Shown piece after piece: positions 36,316 to 44,307 of a stretch of DNA of 64,000 bases. The DNA comes from Marinilabilia salmonicolor (GTDB taxonomy: Bacteria > Bacteroidota > Bacteroidia > Bacteroidales > Marinilabiliaceae): contig NZ_PVTS01000005.1 in assembly GCF_003003035.1 (NCBI RefSeq), positions 186,001-250,000 of the forward strand. Direction: 5' to 3'. The position numbers and the translations under genes are program-made. The notes below the pieces were generated by a model. It did no database searches, was not told the origin of the DNA, and worked only from the letters and a program-made list of their open reading frames with translations. Numbering within the stretch: the first letter of the stretch is position 1; every line of letters begins with the position of its first letter.

Positions 36316-36543
36316 ATGAACAGGCAGGTGTTAATAGACAATACAGTAAATAAAATCAGACAATTACCTGATACAAAAATTCAGGAAATTAATGACTTTG
36401 CTGAATTTTTATTGAGTAAGATTGATGATAGGATTATGTCAGAGAACATTCAAAAGTTGACATCCGATTCAAAAGCGTTTGATTTTTTAAAAGACGAAGA
36501 GGATTTGTACGATGTGAATGATTTAAAAGAAAGATACAAATGA
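36316..36543 (+). CDS. Antitoxin (DUF2281/VapB-like) of a MazF-type module
   Basis: 75 residues from ATG 36316; an upstream in-frame ATG at 36262 precedes the probable promoter and is rejected. The sequence RQVLIDNTVNKIRQLPDTKI and INDFAEFLLSKIDD is the helical N terminus of small antitoxins of the DUF2281 type; the C-terminal tail (LKDEEDLYDVNDLKERYK) is acidic and would occupy the toxin. The stop codon overlaps the toxin start codon (ATGA at 36540-36543). The gene is intact while its toxin is disrupted, so it may survive as a stand-alone regulator or simply as a remnant. Confidence 0.75.
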   Translation: MNRQVLIDNTVNKIRQLPDTKIQEINDFAEFLLSKIDDRIMSENIQKLTSDSKAFDFLKDEEDLYDVNDLKERYK

Positions 36544-36872
36544 AGAAAGGAGATGTGATATTAATTCCTTTTTCCTTTTACTGATTTGTCCGGCAGTAAA
36601 AAAGACCTGCAATAGTCTTGATTGATTCAGAGGACGATGTGACTATATGTTTTATTACCACTCAGTTAAAATGGCAATCAGAATATGATATATCCATTGA
36701 TCCATCATTTGCAAATGGATTAAAAAAGACCTCTTTGGTAAGATTAAATAAAATTGCAACCATAGATAAAAATTTAATCATAGGATTGTTGGGATGTCTT
36801 GATGAAGAGAATTTTTCTAAACTTGACAAAAATCTGATAAGGATTTTTCAATTACAAGATTGGGGAGCATGA
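36540..36872 (+). pseudogene. MazF/PemK-family mRNA interferase, frame broken twice
   Basis: Begins MKKGDVILIPFSF, then meets TGA and TAA in the starting frame at about 36582 and 36597, and resumes in the same frame as KRPAIVLIDSEDDVTICFIT through RIFQLQDWGA. The lost piece, read one frame over, is TDLSGSKK, exactly what the family has between Pro-Phe-Pro-Phe and Arg-Pro-Ala. Thus one T too many in CCTTTTTCC and one A too few in the A6 run near 36598-36603 explain the break. MazF toxins cleave mRNA at short sequences. Two compensating single-base changes in homopolymers could be real decay or sequencing error; about nine residues are affected, next to the RPA substrate-binding loop. Confidence 0.8.
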
Positions 36873-36902
36873 GCCCTGTTCACCCAATTATTTCTGTTTA
36901 TC

Positions 36903-37304
36903 TCAGCTTATTTCAAGATGTTTTTTTATCCTGGCAATAAATGACTTCATCTCGTCAAACATTTCCGAAACCACATCTTTATCAAAATCTACATATACAT
37001 CGTAATCACCTTTGGTGCGACGATTAAATGCTTTATTAATCATTTTTCCATATTCCGGCTCAATTTTTTCAGGATGGATAAAATTCTTATTGAACCAGCC
37101 AATTAGTTGAGCATGTTTAGAGGTTTCAAACTCATAAACCAATCCAAGTGCTAATAATTAATAAAACATTCCGTAATAAATCCTGTTGACGGCTGCTCGC
37201 AATCTTGCGTTGTCAATCAGAAGTTTTACATCTTCAATTGTTTCTTCTGCTTCTTGAATTCGATGGCGTATCAGGTTATCTATTTCGTCACTGTTTTTAT
37301 TCAT
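36903..37304 (-). pseudogene. HEPN-domain toxin of an MNT-HEPN module, interrupted by a stop codon
   Basis: Reading from ATG 37304: MNKNSDEIDNLIRHRIQEAE, KLLIDNARLRAAVNRIYYGMFY, then TAA at 37158-37160, then LLALGLVYEFETSKHAQLIG, WFNKNFIHPEKIEPEYGKMI, and KGDYDVYVDFDKDVVSEMFD to the end. The stop occupies a position where the family normally has a small residue in a hydrophobic helix (FYALLAL-type). The downstream 79-codon part has its own ATG at 37142. HEPN proteins of this type are RNases inhibited by the partner nucleotidyltransferase. The start overlaps the MNT stop codon. As written, the toxin would be truncated after about 47 residues, unless translation restarts. Confidence 0.75.
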
Positions 37305-37621
37305 GCGTATAATCCTGTATTTAAGGCTTTGGTATAAATTGGTTGCTTTCCGCGTCCGGAATTGAGTTCTTTAATTGACAACAAATGAACATCCAGTAAA
37401 ATATTATATTTTAAATCAATATCGTAACACAAGTCGAGAATTTTGTTTTCGTCTTTACCTGTGTAGTCTGTATTTAAAATAATGAGAATATCATAATCAG
37501 AATATTCATTTGAATTACCCTTTACCCTGGATCCAAATAATACCACATCTCTTATAGAATCCCCGTAACTTTTCTGAAGGTGCTTTTTTAATTGAGTTAA
37601 TATTTGCTGATTGTTAATCAT
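37301..37621 (-). CDS. MNT-domain nucleotidyltransferase antitoxin
   Basis: 106 residues of the minimal nucleotidyltransferase family. The catalytic pattern is GS at residues 30-31 in VVLFGSRVKGNSNEYSDYDI, with the two metal-binding acids in SDYDILI (Asp42 and Asp44). In MNT-HEPN modules this protein neutralises the HEPN RNase, in studied cases by adding AMP to it. Its gene comes first and its TGA overlaps the HEPN ATG (37301-37304). It is intact, while the toxin gene behind it carries a nonsense codon. Confidence 0.85.
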   Translation of the reverse strand: MINNQQILTQLKKHLQKSYGDSIRDVVLFGSRVKGNSNEYSDYDILIILNTDYTGKDENKILDLCYDIDLKYNILLDVHLLSIKELNSGRGKQPIYTKALNTGLYA

Positions 37622-38108
37622 TGATTTCTATTTTGTTTTCAATTTACAAGAATAGTCTGAAAAGGAGATGTAACTTTTGTTAATATCCTCATCCGTGCGG
37701 ATTTGTAATTTCTAACAAATATAACGATATTTTCAGACTTTGGTTGGCCCCTTTAGTGCAGATTTATCGCTCGGTTTTGCCACCTTGGTATCATAAAATC
37801 GTACCTACCCCTTGTTTCCGAACAAGGGGGGGTCACTCGTCTCCGACGAGAAAAGCGCATGTCGGGTTGTTTAAAGAAGAAAAGAATAGGTCTTTGTGAA
37901 GATTTTTTGTTTTTGCTTTATCGTAGGGAGACGACGGTCTAAGTTCCCCTCGTGCGGAAACGAGGGGGAGAAAAGCTTATCATATAGTGGAATATCCCAT
38001 TTTACGAGCATTCTCTCAGCCTTAGCCTCTTTCATTCTACCAAACCTCAACTCCCACATCCCCTACACACTTCCCAAAGTCCCCCTTGGGGGATTTAGGG
38101 GGCCAGAC
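37622..38108. other. Gap between the toxin-antitoxin loci and the acyl-CoA synthetase
   Basis: No gene. Hairpins: CCCCTTGTTTCCGAACAAGGGG (37811-37832) and CCCCTCGTGCGGAAACGAGGGG (37946-37967), both enclosing a TTCCG or CGGAA loop, and GTCTCCGACGAG-type pairs. A unit of the CCCCCTTGGGGG-ATTTAGGGGG family is at 38076-38103, directly at the end of the acyl-CoA synthetase gene. Confidence 0.6.
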
Positions 38109-40169
38109 CTATTTCTCAACCCGTATTCTCCCGTCCACCGCTATTATTTCATCTTTATTCCCGATCAGCGGATTCAGGTCGATCTCTTTGATTTCGGTGG
38201 CATACCGAAGTAGTGTGGAGAGGCGAACGATGATTTCCACATATTTGTCCTCATTGATGCCCTCTTTACCGCGTGCTCCTTTGATTACCGGATAGGCTTT
38301 GAGGCTACGAACCATGGAACGGGCTTCCTCAAAAGTAAGGGGCGCCAGACCGTAGGAGGTATCGCCCAGGGATTCAACGAATATGCCGCCCAGGCCACAG
38401 AGGATTACGTGGCCAAAAGTGGGTTCATACTTGGCGCCGATGAAAAGTTCGGTGCCGGTTTGCATCTTTTGAACAAGCACGGATTTCACCCCTTTGATTT
38501 TGCGCATCCGGCGGTATTCGGAGAGGAGGTGTGTTTCTGATTTGATGTTGAGGGTAACGCCGCCCACGTCTGATTTATGCACAGGCCCGATGACTTTAAG
38601 TGCCAGGGGAAAGCCAAGTCTTTGGGCCAGAGCGGTCAGCTCTTTTTTGGAAGTAGCGATTCCTTCTTCCACAATGGGGATACCCGCTGCTTCCAGTAGT
38701 TCGTTGTTGGTGGCGGGATCCAGGAAGCCTTCAGGGGCATGTTTTATGACGGTTCGGATGGCTTGAATATCAATTCCTTCTGTGAAAATCTCTTCCTCCG
38801 CCGGAGCGGGTGTCTGGTTGATGCTTGTTAGGGCTCTGGCCAGCACTACTTCGTCGGGGAAGTTGATGTGACCGTGCGAAAGGAAAAATTCCACCTCTTC
38901 ACGGGCACTGCTGATAGAGGGAAGAATGGGGAATACCGGCTTTCGGCACTGCTTCATCTTTTGGTCTATCATCTCGTAGGCATCAAATACCCGTGAGAGT
39001 CCGGTGCTGCCAAAAATCACAATCATCCCGTGAATATTGTCCATTTGTGTGTCACAATATTCAATGACCTGTCCCAGTTGTTCGGCGGTGCCGGTGGCCA
39101 GTATGTCAATGGGGTTGGAGGCTGATGAGCCGGGATTCAGGATATTCAGAATGTCATCATGAGCTTTGCCTTCAATGGCGGGAATGTTCAGGCCTCCGCC
39201 CGAGAGCGCATCGGTAAGCATCACCCCTGCGCCTCCGGCATGGGTAATGATAGCCAGATTTTTACCTTCCAGTTTTGGGTAATTAAAAACGGAGGCAACC
39301 GTAGTGAGCTCTTCCCGACCAAAGCAGCGCACAATCCCTGCTTTCCTGAAAAGTGCCTCAACAGCAGAATCTGAGCTGGCCAAAGCCCCCGTATGCGAGG
39401 CGGTGGCTCGTTGTCCGGCATCGGTAATTCCAGATTTAATGGCTGCAATGCGGCATCCTTTGCGAATGAGAGAAGAGGCATGCTTTAGCAGCTTGTCCGG
39501 ATTTTTGATGTTTTCGACGTAGATCAGTTTGATATTGGAACTTTTGCCGGGAATGTATGACTCATCCCAGTATTCCAGCACCTCTTCAATTCCTGTCTGG
39601 GCACTGTTGCCAACTGTAACAAGCGATGAGAAAGTCAATCCTTTTGGCAGGGCTGATTCCAGAATGAATACGGCAGTGGATCCTGATCCGGAGACAAAAT
39701 CGCATCCCTTTGGATCCAGTTTAGGCACGGGACTGGTGAAAATTCCGCTATAGGTGGGAGTGAGCATTCCGATGCAGTTGGGCCCTATGAGTGCCCCGTC
39801 AACATCTTCAACTGCTTTTTTAAGTTCTTCTTCAAGTTGAGCTCCTTCCGGACCGTCTTCACTAAACCCTGCTGATATGACGATAAAAGCCCGGGTGCTT
39901 TTGGTTTTTGCCAGTTCCTTCACCGCAGGCACACAATGTTGTGCAGCGATGGCCAAAATGGCCAGATCAATCTTTTCAGGAAGGTCAGCCACGGTTTTAA
40001 AGCATCGAATGCCCTGTACCGTCTCCTTTTTAGGATTGATGACCGATAATTCTCCCTGAAAACCGCCATCTAAGATATTTTTCAGTAGTTTACCTCCCGG
40101 TTTGCTAATGTCGTCCGATCCGCCAACAACAACAATGCTTTGGGGATTCAGCAGGCTCTCATTCATCAT
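38109..40169 (-). CDS. ADP-forming acyl-CoA synthetase (acetate-CoA ligase type), fused alpha-beta
   Basis: 686 residues from ATG 40169; the frame is open to 40268, but the added residues come from repeat sequence. Order of domains: CoA-binding Rossmann domain (SIVVVGGSDDISKPGGK), two ligase-CoA domains with the phospho-acceptor His in RATASHTGALASSD (about residue 255), and a C-terminal ATP-grasp domain (PLALKVIGPVHKSDVGGVTL, SVLVQKMQTGTELFIG, EIDLNPL). It converts acyl-CoA, ADP and phosphate to the free acid, CoA and ATP, conserving energy in fermentation of amino acids and sugars. It would suit the product of the 2-oxoacid:ferredoxin oxidoreductase at 53.9-56.7 kb, but the two are 13 kb apart. 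Confidence 0.9.
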   Translation of the reverse strand: MMNESLLNPQSIVVVGGSDDISKPGGKLLKNILDGGFQGELSVINPKKETVQGIRCFKTVADLPEKIDLAILAIAAQHCVPAVKELAKTKSTRAFIVISAGFSEDGPEGAQLEEELKKAVEDVDGALIGPNCIGMLTPTYSGIFTSPVPKLDPKGCDFVSGSGSTAVFILESALPKGLTFSSLVTVGNSAQTGIEEVLEYWDESYIPGKSSNIKLIYVENIKNPDKLLKHASSLIRKGCRIAAIKSGITDAGQRATASHTGALASSDSAVEALFRKAGIVRCFGREELTTVASVFNYPKLEGKNLAIITHAGGAGVMLTDALSGGGLNIPAIEGKAHDDILNILNPGSSASNPIDILATGTAEQLGQVIEYCDTQMDNIHGMIVIFGSTGLSRVFDAYEMIDQKMKQCRKPVFPILPSISSAREEVEFFLSHGHINFPDEVVLARALTSINQTPAPAEEEIFTEGIDIQAIRTVIKHAPEGFLDPATNNELLEAAGIPIVEEGIATSKKELTALAQRLGFPLALKVIGPVHKSDVGGVTLNIKSETHLLSEYRRMRKIKGVKSVLVQKMQTGTELFIGAKYEPTFGHVILCGLGGIFVESLGDTSYGLAPLTFEEARSMVRSLKAYPVIKGARGKEGINEDKYVEIIVRLSTLLRYATEIKEIDLNPLIGNKDEIIAVDGRIRVEK

Positions 40170-40599
40170 GGTTGTCTCTGTTTTATATTTCAAAGTTAAG
40201 TTTTCCTGAACAGATTTTCTTTGAGTTTTGTCAGGGAAATTTGGCAAAGAGCATGGAGCAAGGGGCATGGGGCAAAGTAGCTGTTAGCTCTTGGCTCTTA
40301 GGAAGAGGACCGCTTTGAGGGAGTGTAAACCCGATTGAGTCAGCGTAGGGTATTTGCGGGCGGCGACCAATTGGCGTTTTAGCGTGGCGACTTTCGGGTA
40401 TTTGAAAGCAGTCCCTGAAAGGGGCCAATTTGAGTAATCCCGAGTGCAACTCGGGGCAGCTGGTGCAAATGAATCGAGTTCCCGAATGGGGGCAACTCTC
40501 TAATGTTATGAGAGTTTTAAGATTTACAAATAGCCCGGATACAACATTTCTCCTTTTTTCTTATTATTTTCGAGGAAATAAAAGTTAAAACAATCCTCA
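40170..40599. other. Gap with a REP-like unit before hydE
   Basis: The segment 40408-40500 repeats that at 41961-42052: GTCCCTGAAAGGGGCCAATT, TGAGTAATCCCGAGTGCAAC, TCGGGGCAG and GTTCCCGAATGGGGGCAACT. It contains the palindromes CCCGAGTGCAACTCGGG and CCCGAATGGGGG. The 60 bases before hydE are AT-rich and probably contain its promoter. Confidence 0.6.
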
Positions 40600-41688
40600 T
40601 TGAAAAGTACGATTCGAAATATAATATCAACTGCTGACTGGACGGCGGAAAATCTTGAGAAACTCCTGGCCTTGAGGGGAGAAGAACAAAAGGAGTTGTT
40701 GGGCATGGGGGGAGAGACACTTCTCAACAAACGTGGCAATGAAGTTTATTACCGCGGATTGGTGGAGTTTTCCAATGTCTGTACCAAAGATTGTTATTAT
40801 TGTGGTATCCGTAAGAGCAATCGTAACACCGAGCGTTATGACCTGTCGGATGACGCCATTCTGGAGGCAGCCCGTTTTGCTCATGAGCACAAGTATGGTT
40901 CATTGGTTTTGCAGTCCGGAGAACGTGACGACCCTGCATTTGTGGAGCGAATCGATCAGTTGCTGAAGAAAATTAAGTCTGAAACCAACGGAGAATTGGG
41001 AATCACACTTTCGTTGGGGGAGCAGTCAGCGGAGACCTATCGGCGTTGGTTTGAAAGTGGGGCCCATCGTTATCTCTTAAGAATTGAAACTTCTGATGAA
41101 AGCCTTTATCATCAGTTACATCCGAACGATGAGAAGCATGATTTTAAAAAGAGGCTGCAATGTCTGAGGGATTTACAAAAAGCCGGCTATCAAACCGGTA
41201 CAGGTGTAATGATTGGAGTGCCTGGCCAAACGTTGAAACATCTGGCGGCTGATCTCCTTTTTATGAAAAATTTTGACATCGATATGGTGGGAATGGGACC
41301 TTATATTGAACATGAGGAAACCCCGTTGTATGTGAAAAAAAATCAGCTGTGGCCTCTTCAGGAGCGTTTTCTGACATCTCTTAATATGGTGGCGCTCTTG
41401 CGGTTGATGATGCCGGACATCAATATTGCTGCAACTACAGCGATGCAGACAATTGATCCCGTGGGCAGGGAAAAGGCCATGCAGGCAGGAGCCAATGTTA
41501 TTATGCCAAATATTACTCCATCGAACCAGCGGCGCAATTATTTGTTGTATCAAAACAAACCCTGCACCGATGAAGGAGCTGATGATTGCAGCAACTGCCT
41601 CTCTATTCGGCTCGAAATGATTGGAAGGGTTCCCGGATATGATCAATGGGGGGATTCGGAACATTTTTTCCGGAGGACGAAGAGTTAA
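40600..41688 (+). CDS. hydE: [FeFe]-hydrogenase maturase HydE (radical SAM)
   Basis: 362 residues from a TTG start; no ATG fits. The radical SAM site is CTKDCYYCGI at Cys61, Cys65 and Cys68. Other family blocks: SLVLQSGERDDPAF, the RIETSDESLYHQLHP segment, GVMIGVPGQT, DMVGMGPYIEHEETPL, and NVIMPNITPSNQRRNYLLYQ. Cysteines near the C terminus (KPCTDEGADDCSNC) match the second, non-essential cluster site in HydE. With HydF and HydG it builds the 2Fe subcluster of the H-cluster of [FeFe] hydrogenase. Neither partner nor hydrogenase is in the window. BioB/PylB-like relatives are the alternative, but the block order favours HydE. Confidence 0.9.
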   Translation: MKSTIRNIISTADWTAENLEKLLALRGEEQKELLGMGGETLLNKRGNEVYYRGLVEFSNVCTKDCYYCGIRKSNRNTERYDLSDDAILEAARFAHEHKYGSLVLQSGERDDPAFVERIDQLLKKIKSETNGELGITLSLGEQSAETYRRWFESGAHRYLLRIETSDESLYHQLHPNDEKHDFKKRLQCLRDLQKAGYQTGTGVMIGVPGQTLKHLAADLLFMKNFDIDMVGMGPYIEHEETPLYVKKNQLWPLQERFLTSLNMVALLRLMMPDINIAATTAMQTIDPVGREKAMQAGANVIMPNITPSNQRRNYLLYQNKPCTDEGADDCSNCLSIRLEMIGRVPGYDQWGDSEHFFRRTKS

Positions 41689-41691
41689 CCT

Positions 41692-41865
41692 GAATAATTC
41701 ATAAATAATTTATTACGATGATCAACCAACTGCGAAGTATGAACGTCCTCGATAAAATTGATTTGAAAATAGTTCACTATTTCCTTCATCAATTTCATCT
41801 GCGGTTGTCCATATTTCTTGCTGTTTGACCATCTCATCACAAAAATTCATGAATTAATCAGGGTA
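41692..41865 (+). repeat. 165-170 bp element with terminal inverted repeats, copy A
   Basis: About 93 percent identical by eye to 56836-57006. The ends are GAATAATTCAT and ATGAATTAATC, complementary apart from one base. An internal hairpin, AAATAGT-TC-ACTATTT, lies mid-element. A 36-codon frame starts at ATG 41718 (MINQLRSMNVLDKIDL...) and ends in TGA at the same site as in copy B, with a handful of amino-acid changes and no indels. Confidence 0.8.
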
Positions 41866-41960
41866 AGTGATTGAATTTTCGTCTCCGGTGGATGAACTGA
41901 ATAATACAGATGCCTGATCCAAGGGAGTATGGAAAGCAATGTGTTAATAATTGTATTGGC

Positions 41961-42052
41961 AGGTCCCTGAGAGGGGCCAATTTGAGTAACCCCGAGTGCA
42001 ACTCGGGGCAGTCGGCGCGAAAGGGCCGGTCCCCGAATGGGGGCCAACTCTG
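41961..42052 (+). repeat. REP-like unit, second copy of the CCCCGAGTGCAACTCGGGG type
   Basis: Matches 40408-40500, with a fully complementary stem here (CCCCGAG-TGCAA-CTCGGGG). Confidence 0.75.
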
Positions 42053-42179
42053 TTTTTGGGCGAGTAAAGCAGCCAGGGTGAACGTAAACTCACTTCTGTG
42101 CGGATAAAACAAACAGAAATTGCTTCACTGAGTTACTAATGGCAGATTTATGTGAAAAAATAAAATCTCGGACAACTAA

Positions 42180-42290
42180 TAGTTGGCCCCCTTCGGGGAC
42201 CAGGTTTATTTTATTTACCTTGGCTACCCAGGGTTGTCCACCCGGGGTTATTCAAGTTAGCCCCCTCCGGGGCCATATCCGGTCTGGTAT
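42180..42290 (-). repeat. REP-like unit, inverted and diverged
   Basis: AGTTGGCCCCCTTCGGGGAC and, about 80 bases on, AGTTAGCCCCCTCCGGGGCC are the complements of the ends of the previous units, with a CACCCGGGGTTATTCAAG middle. The rest of the gap to zwf shows nothing else. Confidence 0.55.
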
Positions 42291-42419
42291 AGATGCATTG
42301 TTCCTCAGGTTCTTTGAGGTATTTACCAGTGATTCCCGGAGTTTTGCATAGTCGGTGGCTGGGAGAAGCAATATTAAATAATTAAAAATCTAATTCCATC
42401 AGGAAAACTAAATAAAATA

Positions 42420-43934
42420 ATGAGAAAACCACAAAACCACATACTGGTCATATTCGGAGCTTCAGGCGATTTGACCAAACGAAAATTAATACCGGCCTTG
42501 GCCGATCTTTACCATCAGGAACTGTTGCCCGAAAATTTTGCTGTGCTGGGATTGGGCCGCACAGAGTTGTCCGATGAGCAGTTCAGAGATAAAATGAGTG
42601 ACGGGGTAAAAGAGTTTGCCTCCAAGAAGGAGCGGGAACACAATGATTTTCTGGATCAACTCTATTATTACTCTTTCAATACAAAAGAAGGAAGCGAATA
42701 CGAAGGATTCCGTAACCGGCTGGAAGAGTTAGATAAGGAAGTTGGTTCGGAAGGTAACTTTATATTTTATCTGGCCACACCACCTAGTATGTATCCCCTG
42801 GTACCTAAGTTTTTGGCAGAGCAGGGACTGAACAAAAGCGATTCCGGTTTTCGCCGTCTGATTGTGGAGAAGCCTTTCGGGTATGATCTGGAGAGTGCTC
42901 AGCAATTGAACTGTGATCTGTTGAAGTACTTCCATGAAGAACAAATTTACCGGATTGATCACTATCTGGGAAAAGAGACCGTTCAAAATCTTTTGGTCAC
43001 CCGTTTTTCCAACGGGATATTTGAGCCGTTGTGGAACCGAAACTTCATCCATCATGTGGAGGTCACGTCCTCCGAGGATATTGGTGTTGGCGGACGCGGT
43101 GGCTATTATGATGATTCAGGTGCCATGCGTGACATGGTTCAGAATCATTTGTTGCTGCTGACCAGTCTGGTAGCGATGGAACCACCTACTTTGGTTAATG
43201 CGGAAAGCATTCGTAATGAAATTGTGAAAGTGTTGCAGTCACTGAGGCCCATTCCGAAAGATAAAGTGGAGGACTTTGTGATTCGTGGTCAATATACGGA
43301 ATCAAAAGTTCGGGGGGAAGATGTAAAAGGCTATCGTCAGGAGGAGGGTGTAGATCCCAAATCGCGCACGGAGACTTTTGTGGCCATGAAGTTCTTTATC
43401 GACAACTGGCGTTGGGCAGGTGTCCCGTTTTATATTCGAACCGGCAAGATGTTACCAACACGTGTGACTGAGATTGTGATTCATTTTCAGCCCACTCCGC
43501 ATCACCTGTTTTCTGAGGATAAAGAGATTCTTCGACAACAAAATCAGATGGTTATCAGGATACAACCAGATGAAGGTTTGTTGATGAAATTTGGCATGAA
43601 AGTGCCGGGGGCCGGTTTCAGGGTGCAGGATGTGAATATGGATTTCCATTACTCAGAGCTGGGTGATACTTATTTGCCTTCTGCCTACGAGCGTTTGTTG
43701 CTGGATTGTATGCTGGGTGATCCTACTCTTTATTCCCGCGGCGATGCCGTGGAGGCAGCCTGGAAGTTTATTGATCCCATTTTAAAGGCCTGGAAAGAAA
43801 ACCCCTGCATCAAAGTACATGGTTATCCCGGTGGGACATGGGGACCCGATGTGAGCGATGATCTGATCGAAGGAAATATGACCTGGAGATATCCGTGTAA
43901 GAATTTATCAGACGGGCTTTACTGTGAGCTGTAG
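42420..43934 (+). CDS. zwf: Glucose-6-phosphate 1-dehydrogenase
   Basis: 504 residues, normal for the family. It oxidises glucose 6-phosphate to 6-phosphogluconolactone with reduction of NADP (or NAD), first step of the oxidative pentose phosphate pathway. Seen: the dinucleotide-binding GASGDL at 13-18, EKPFG at 150-154, the substrate-binding RIDHYLGKE at 178-186, SSEDIGVGGRGGYYDDSGAM and RDMVQNHLLLLTSLVAMEPP, and the FYIRTGKMLPTRVTEIVI block. pgl follows in the same direction, but 373 bp away, with a structured repeat between them. No 6-phosphogluconate dehydrogenase gene is adjacent. Confidence 0.96.
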   Translation: MRKPQNHILVIFGASGDLTKRKLIPALADLYHQELLPENFAVLGLGRTELSDEQFRDKMSDGVKEFASKKEREHNDFLDQLYYYSFNTKEGSEYEGFRNRLEELDKEVGSEGNFIFYLATPPSMYPLVPKFLAEQGLNKSDSGFRRLIVEKPFGYDLESAQQLNCDLLKYFHEEQIYRIDHYLGKETVQNLLVTRFSNGIFEPLWNRNFIHHVEVTSSEDIGVGGRGGYYDDSGAMRDMVQNHLLLLTSLVAMEPPTLVNAESIRNEIVKVLQSLRPIPKDKVEDFVIRGQYTESKVRGEDVKGYRQEEGVDPKSRTETFVAMKFFIDNWRWAGVPFYIRTGKMLPTRVTEIVIHFQPTPHHLFSEDKEILRQQNQMVIRIQPDEGLLMKFGMKVPGAGFRVQDVNMDFHYSELGDTYLPSAYERLLLDCMLGDPTLYSRGDAVEAAWKFIDPILKAWKENPCIKVHGYPGGTWGPDVSDDLIEGNMTWRYPCKNLSDGLYCEL

Positions 43935-43986
43935 TGAGTTTTGAGTTCCGGGTGTTGAGTTTTGAAACTAAATGACATGGCTGGGA

Positions 43987-44297
43987 CTGACCTTGGCAGG
44001 TAAGCCTAAAAACAAGGTTGTTTTATCGTAAAATCGTCTCTGTTTGAATCTCGTGCGCACAGCAAACGAGATGAGTTTTGACGATTTCGATAAAAGAACC
44101 GTAGTTTTTAGAGCGTAAGCTGGCTAAGTCTTGACTTATTGCGTTTAGTGAGAACAATATCAAGCTTGCTTGAATATTGTCGAGCGGAGCAATAATCATG
44201 TAATAATTTTTTTGATTACTTTTTTGTATCAAGACAAAAAAGTAATTCAGGGTTTAAGGGATGAAATCCCTATTGTGAAATGTTTTGGAAACTAATG
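43987..44297 (+). repeat. Multi-hairpin interspersed repeat, copy 3, between zwf and pgl
   Basis: About 311 bp, starts CTGACCTTGGCAGGTAAGCC like copy 2 and ends 10 bp before the pgl start codon. Its hairpins are nearly perfect: ATCTCGT...ACGAGAT, ACAATAT-CAAGC / GCTTG-ATATTGT, ATTACTTTTTTGT / ACAAAAAAGTAAT and AGGGAT-GAA-ATCCCT. It fills the gap between two genes that should be cotranscribed. Confidence 0.9.
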
Positions 44298-44307
44298 ATA
44301 ACAAATC

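Noticed and set aside
36540-36872. Programmed frameshifting in the mazF-like gene
   Set aside because: Two separate shifts of opposite sign would be needed, with no stimulatory structure seen. Decay or sequence error is simpler.
44023-44232. 69-codon minus-strand frame between zwf and pgl
   Set aside because: Entirely within the multi-hairpin repeat. The corresponding frame is not kept in the other copies, as the copies differ by indels.
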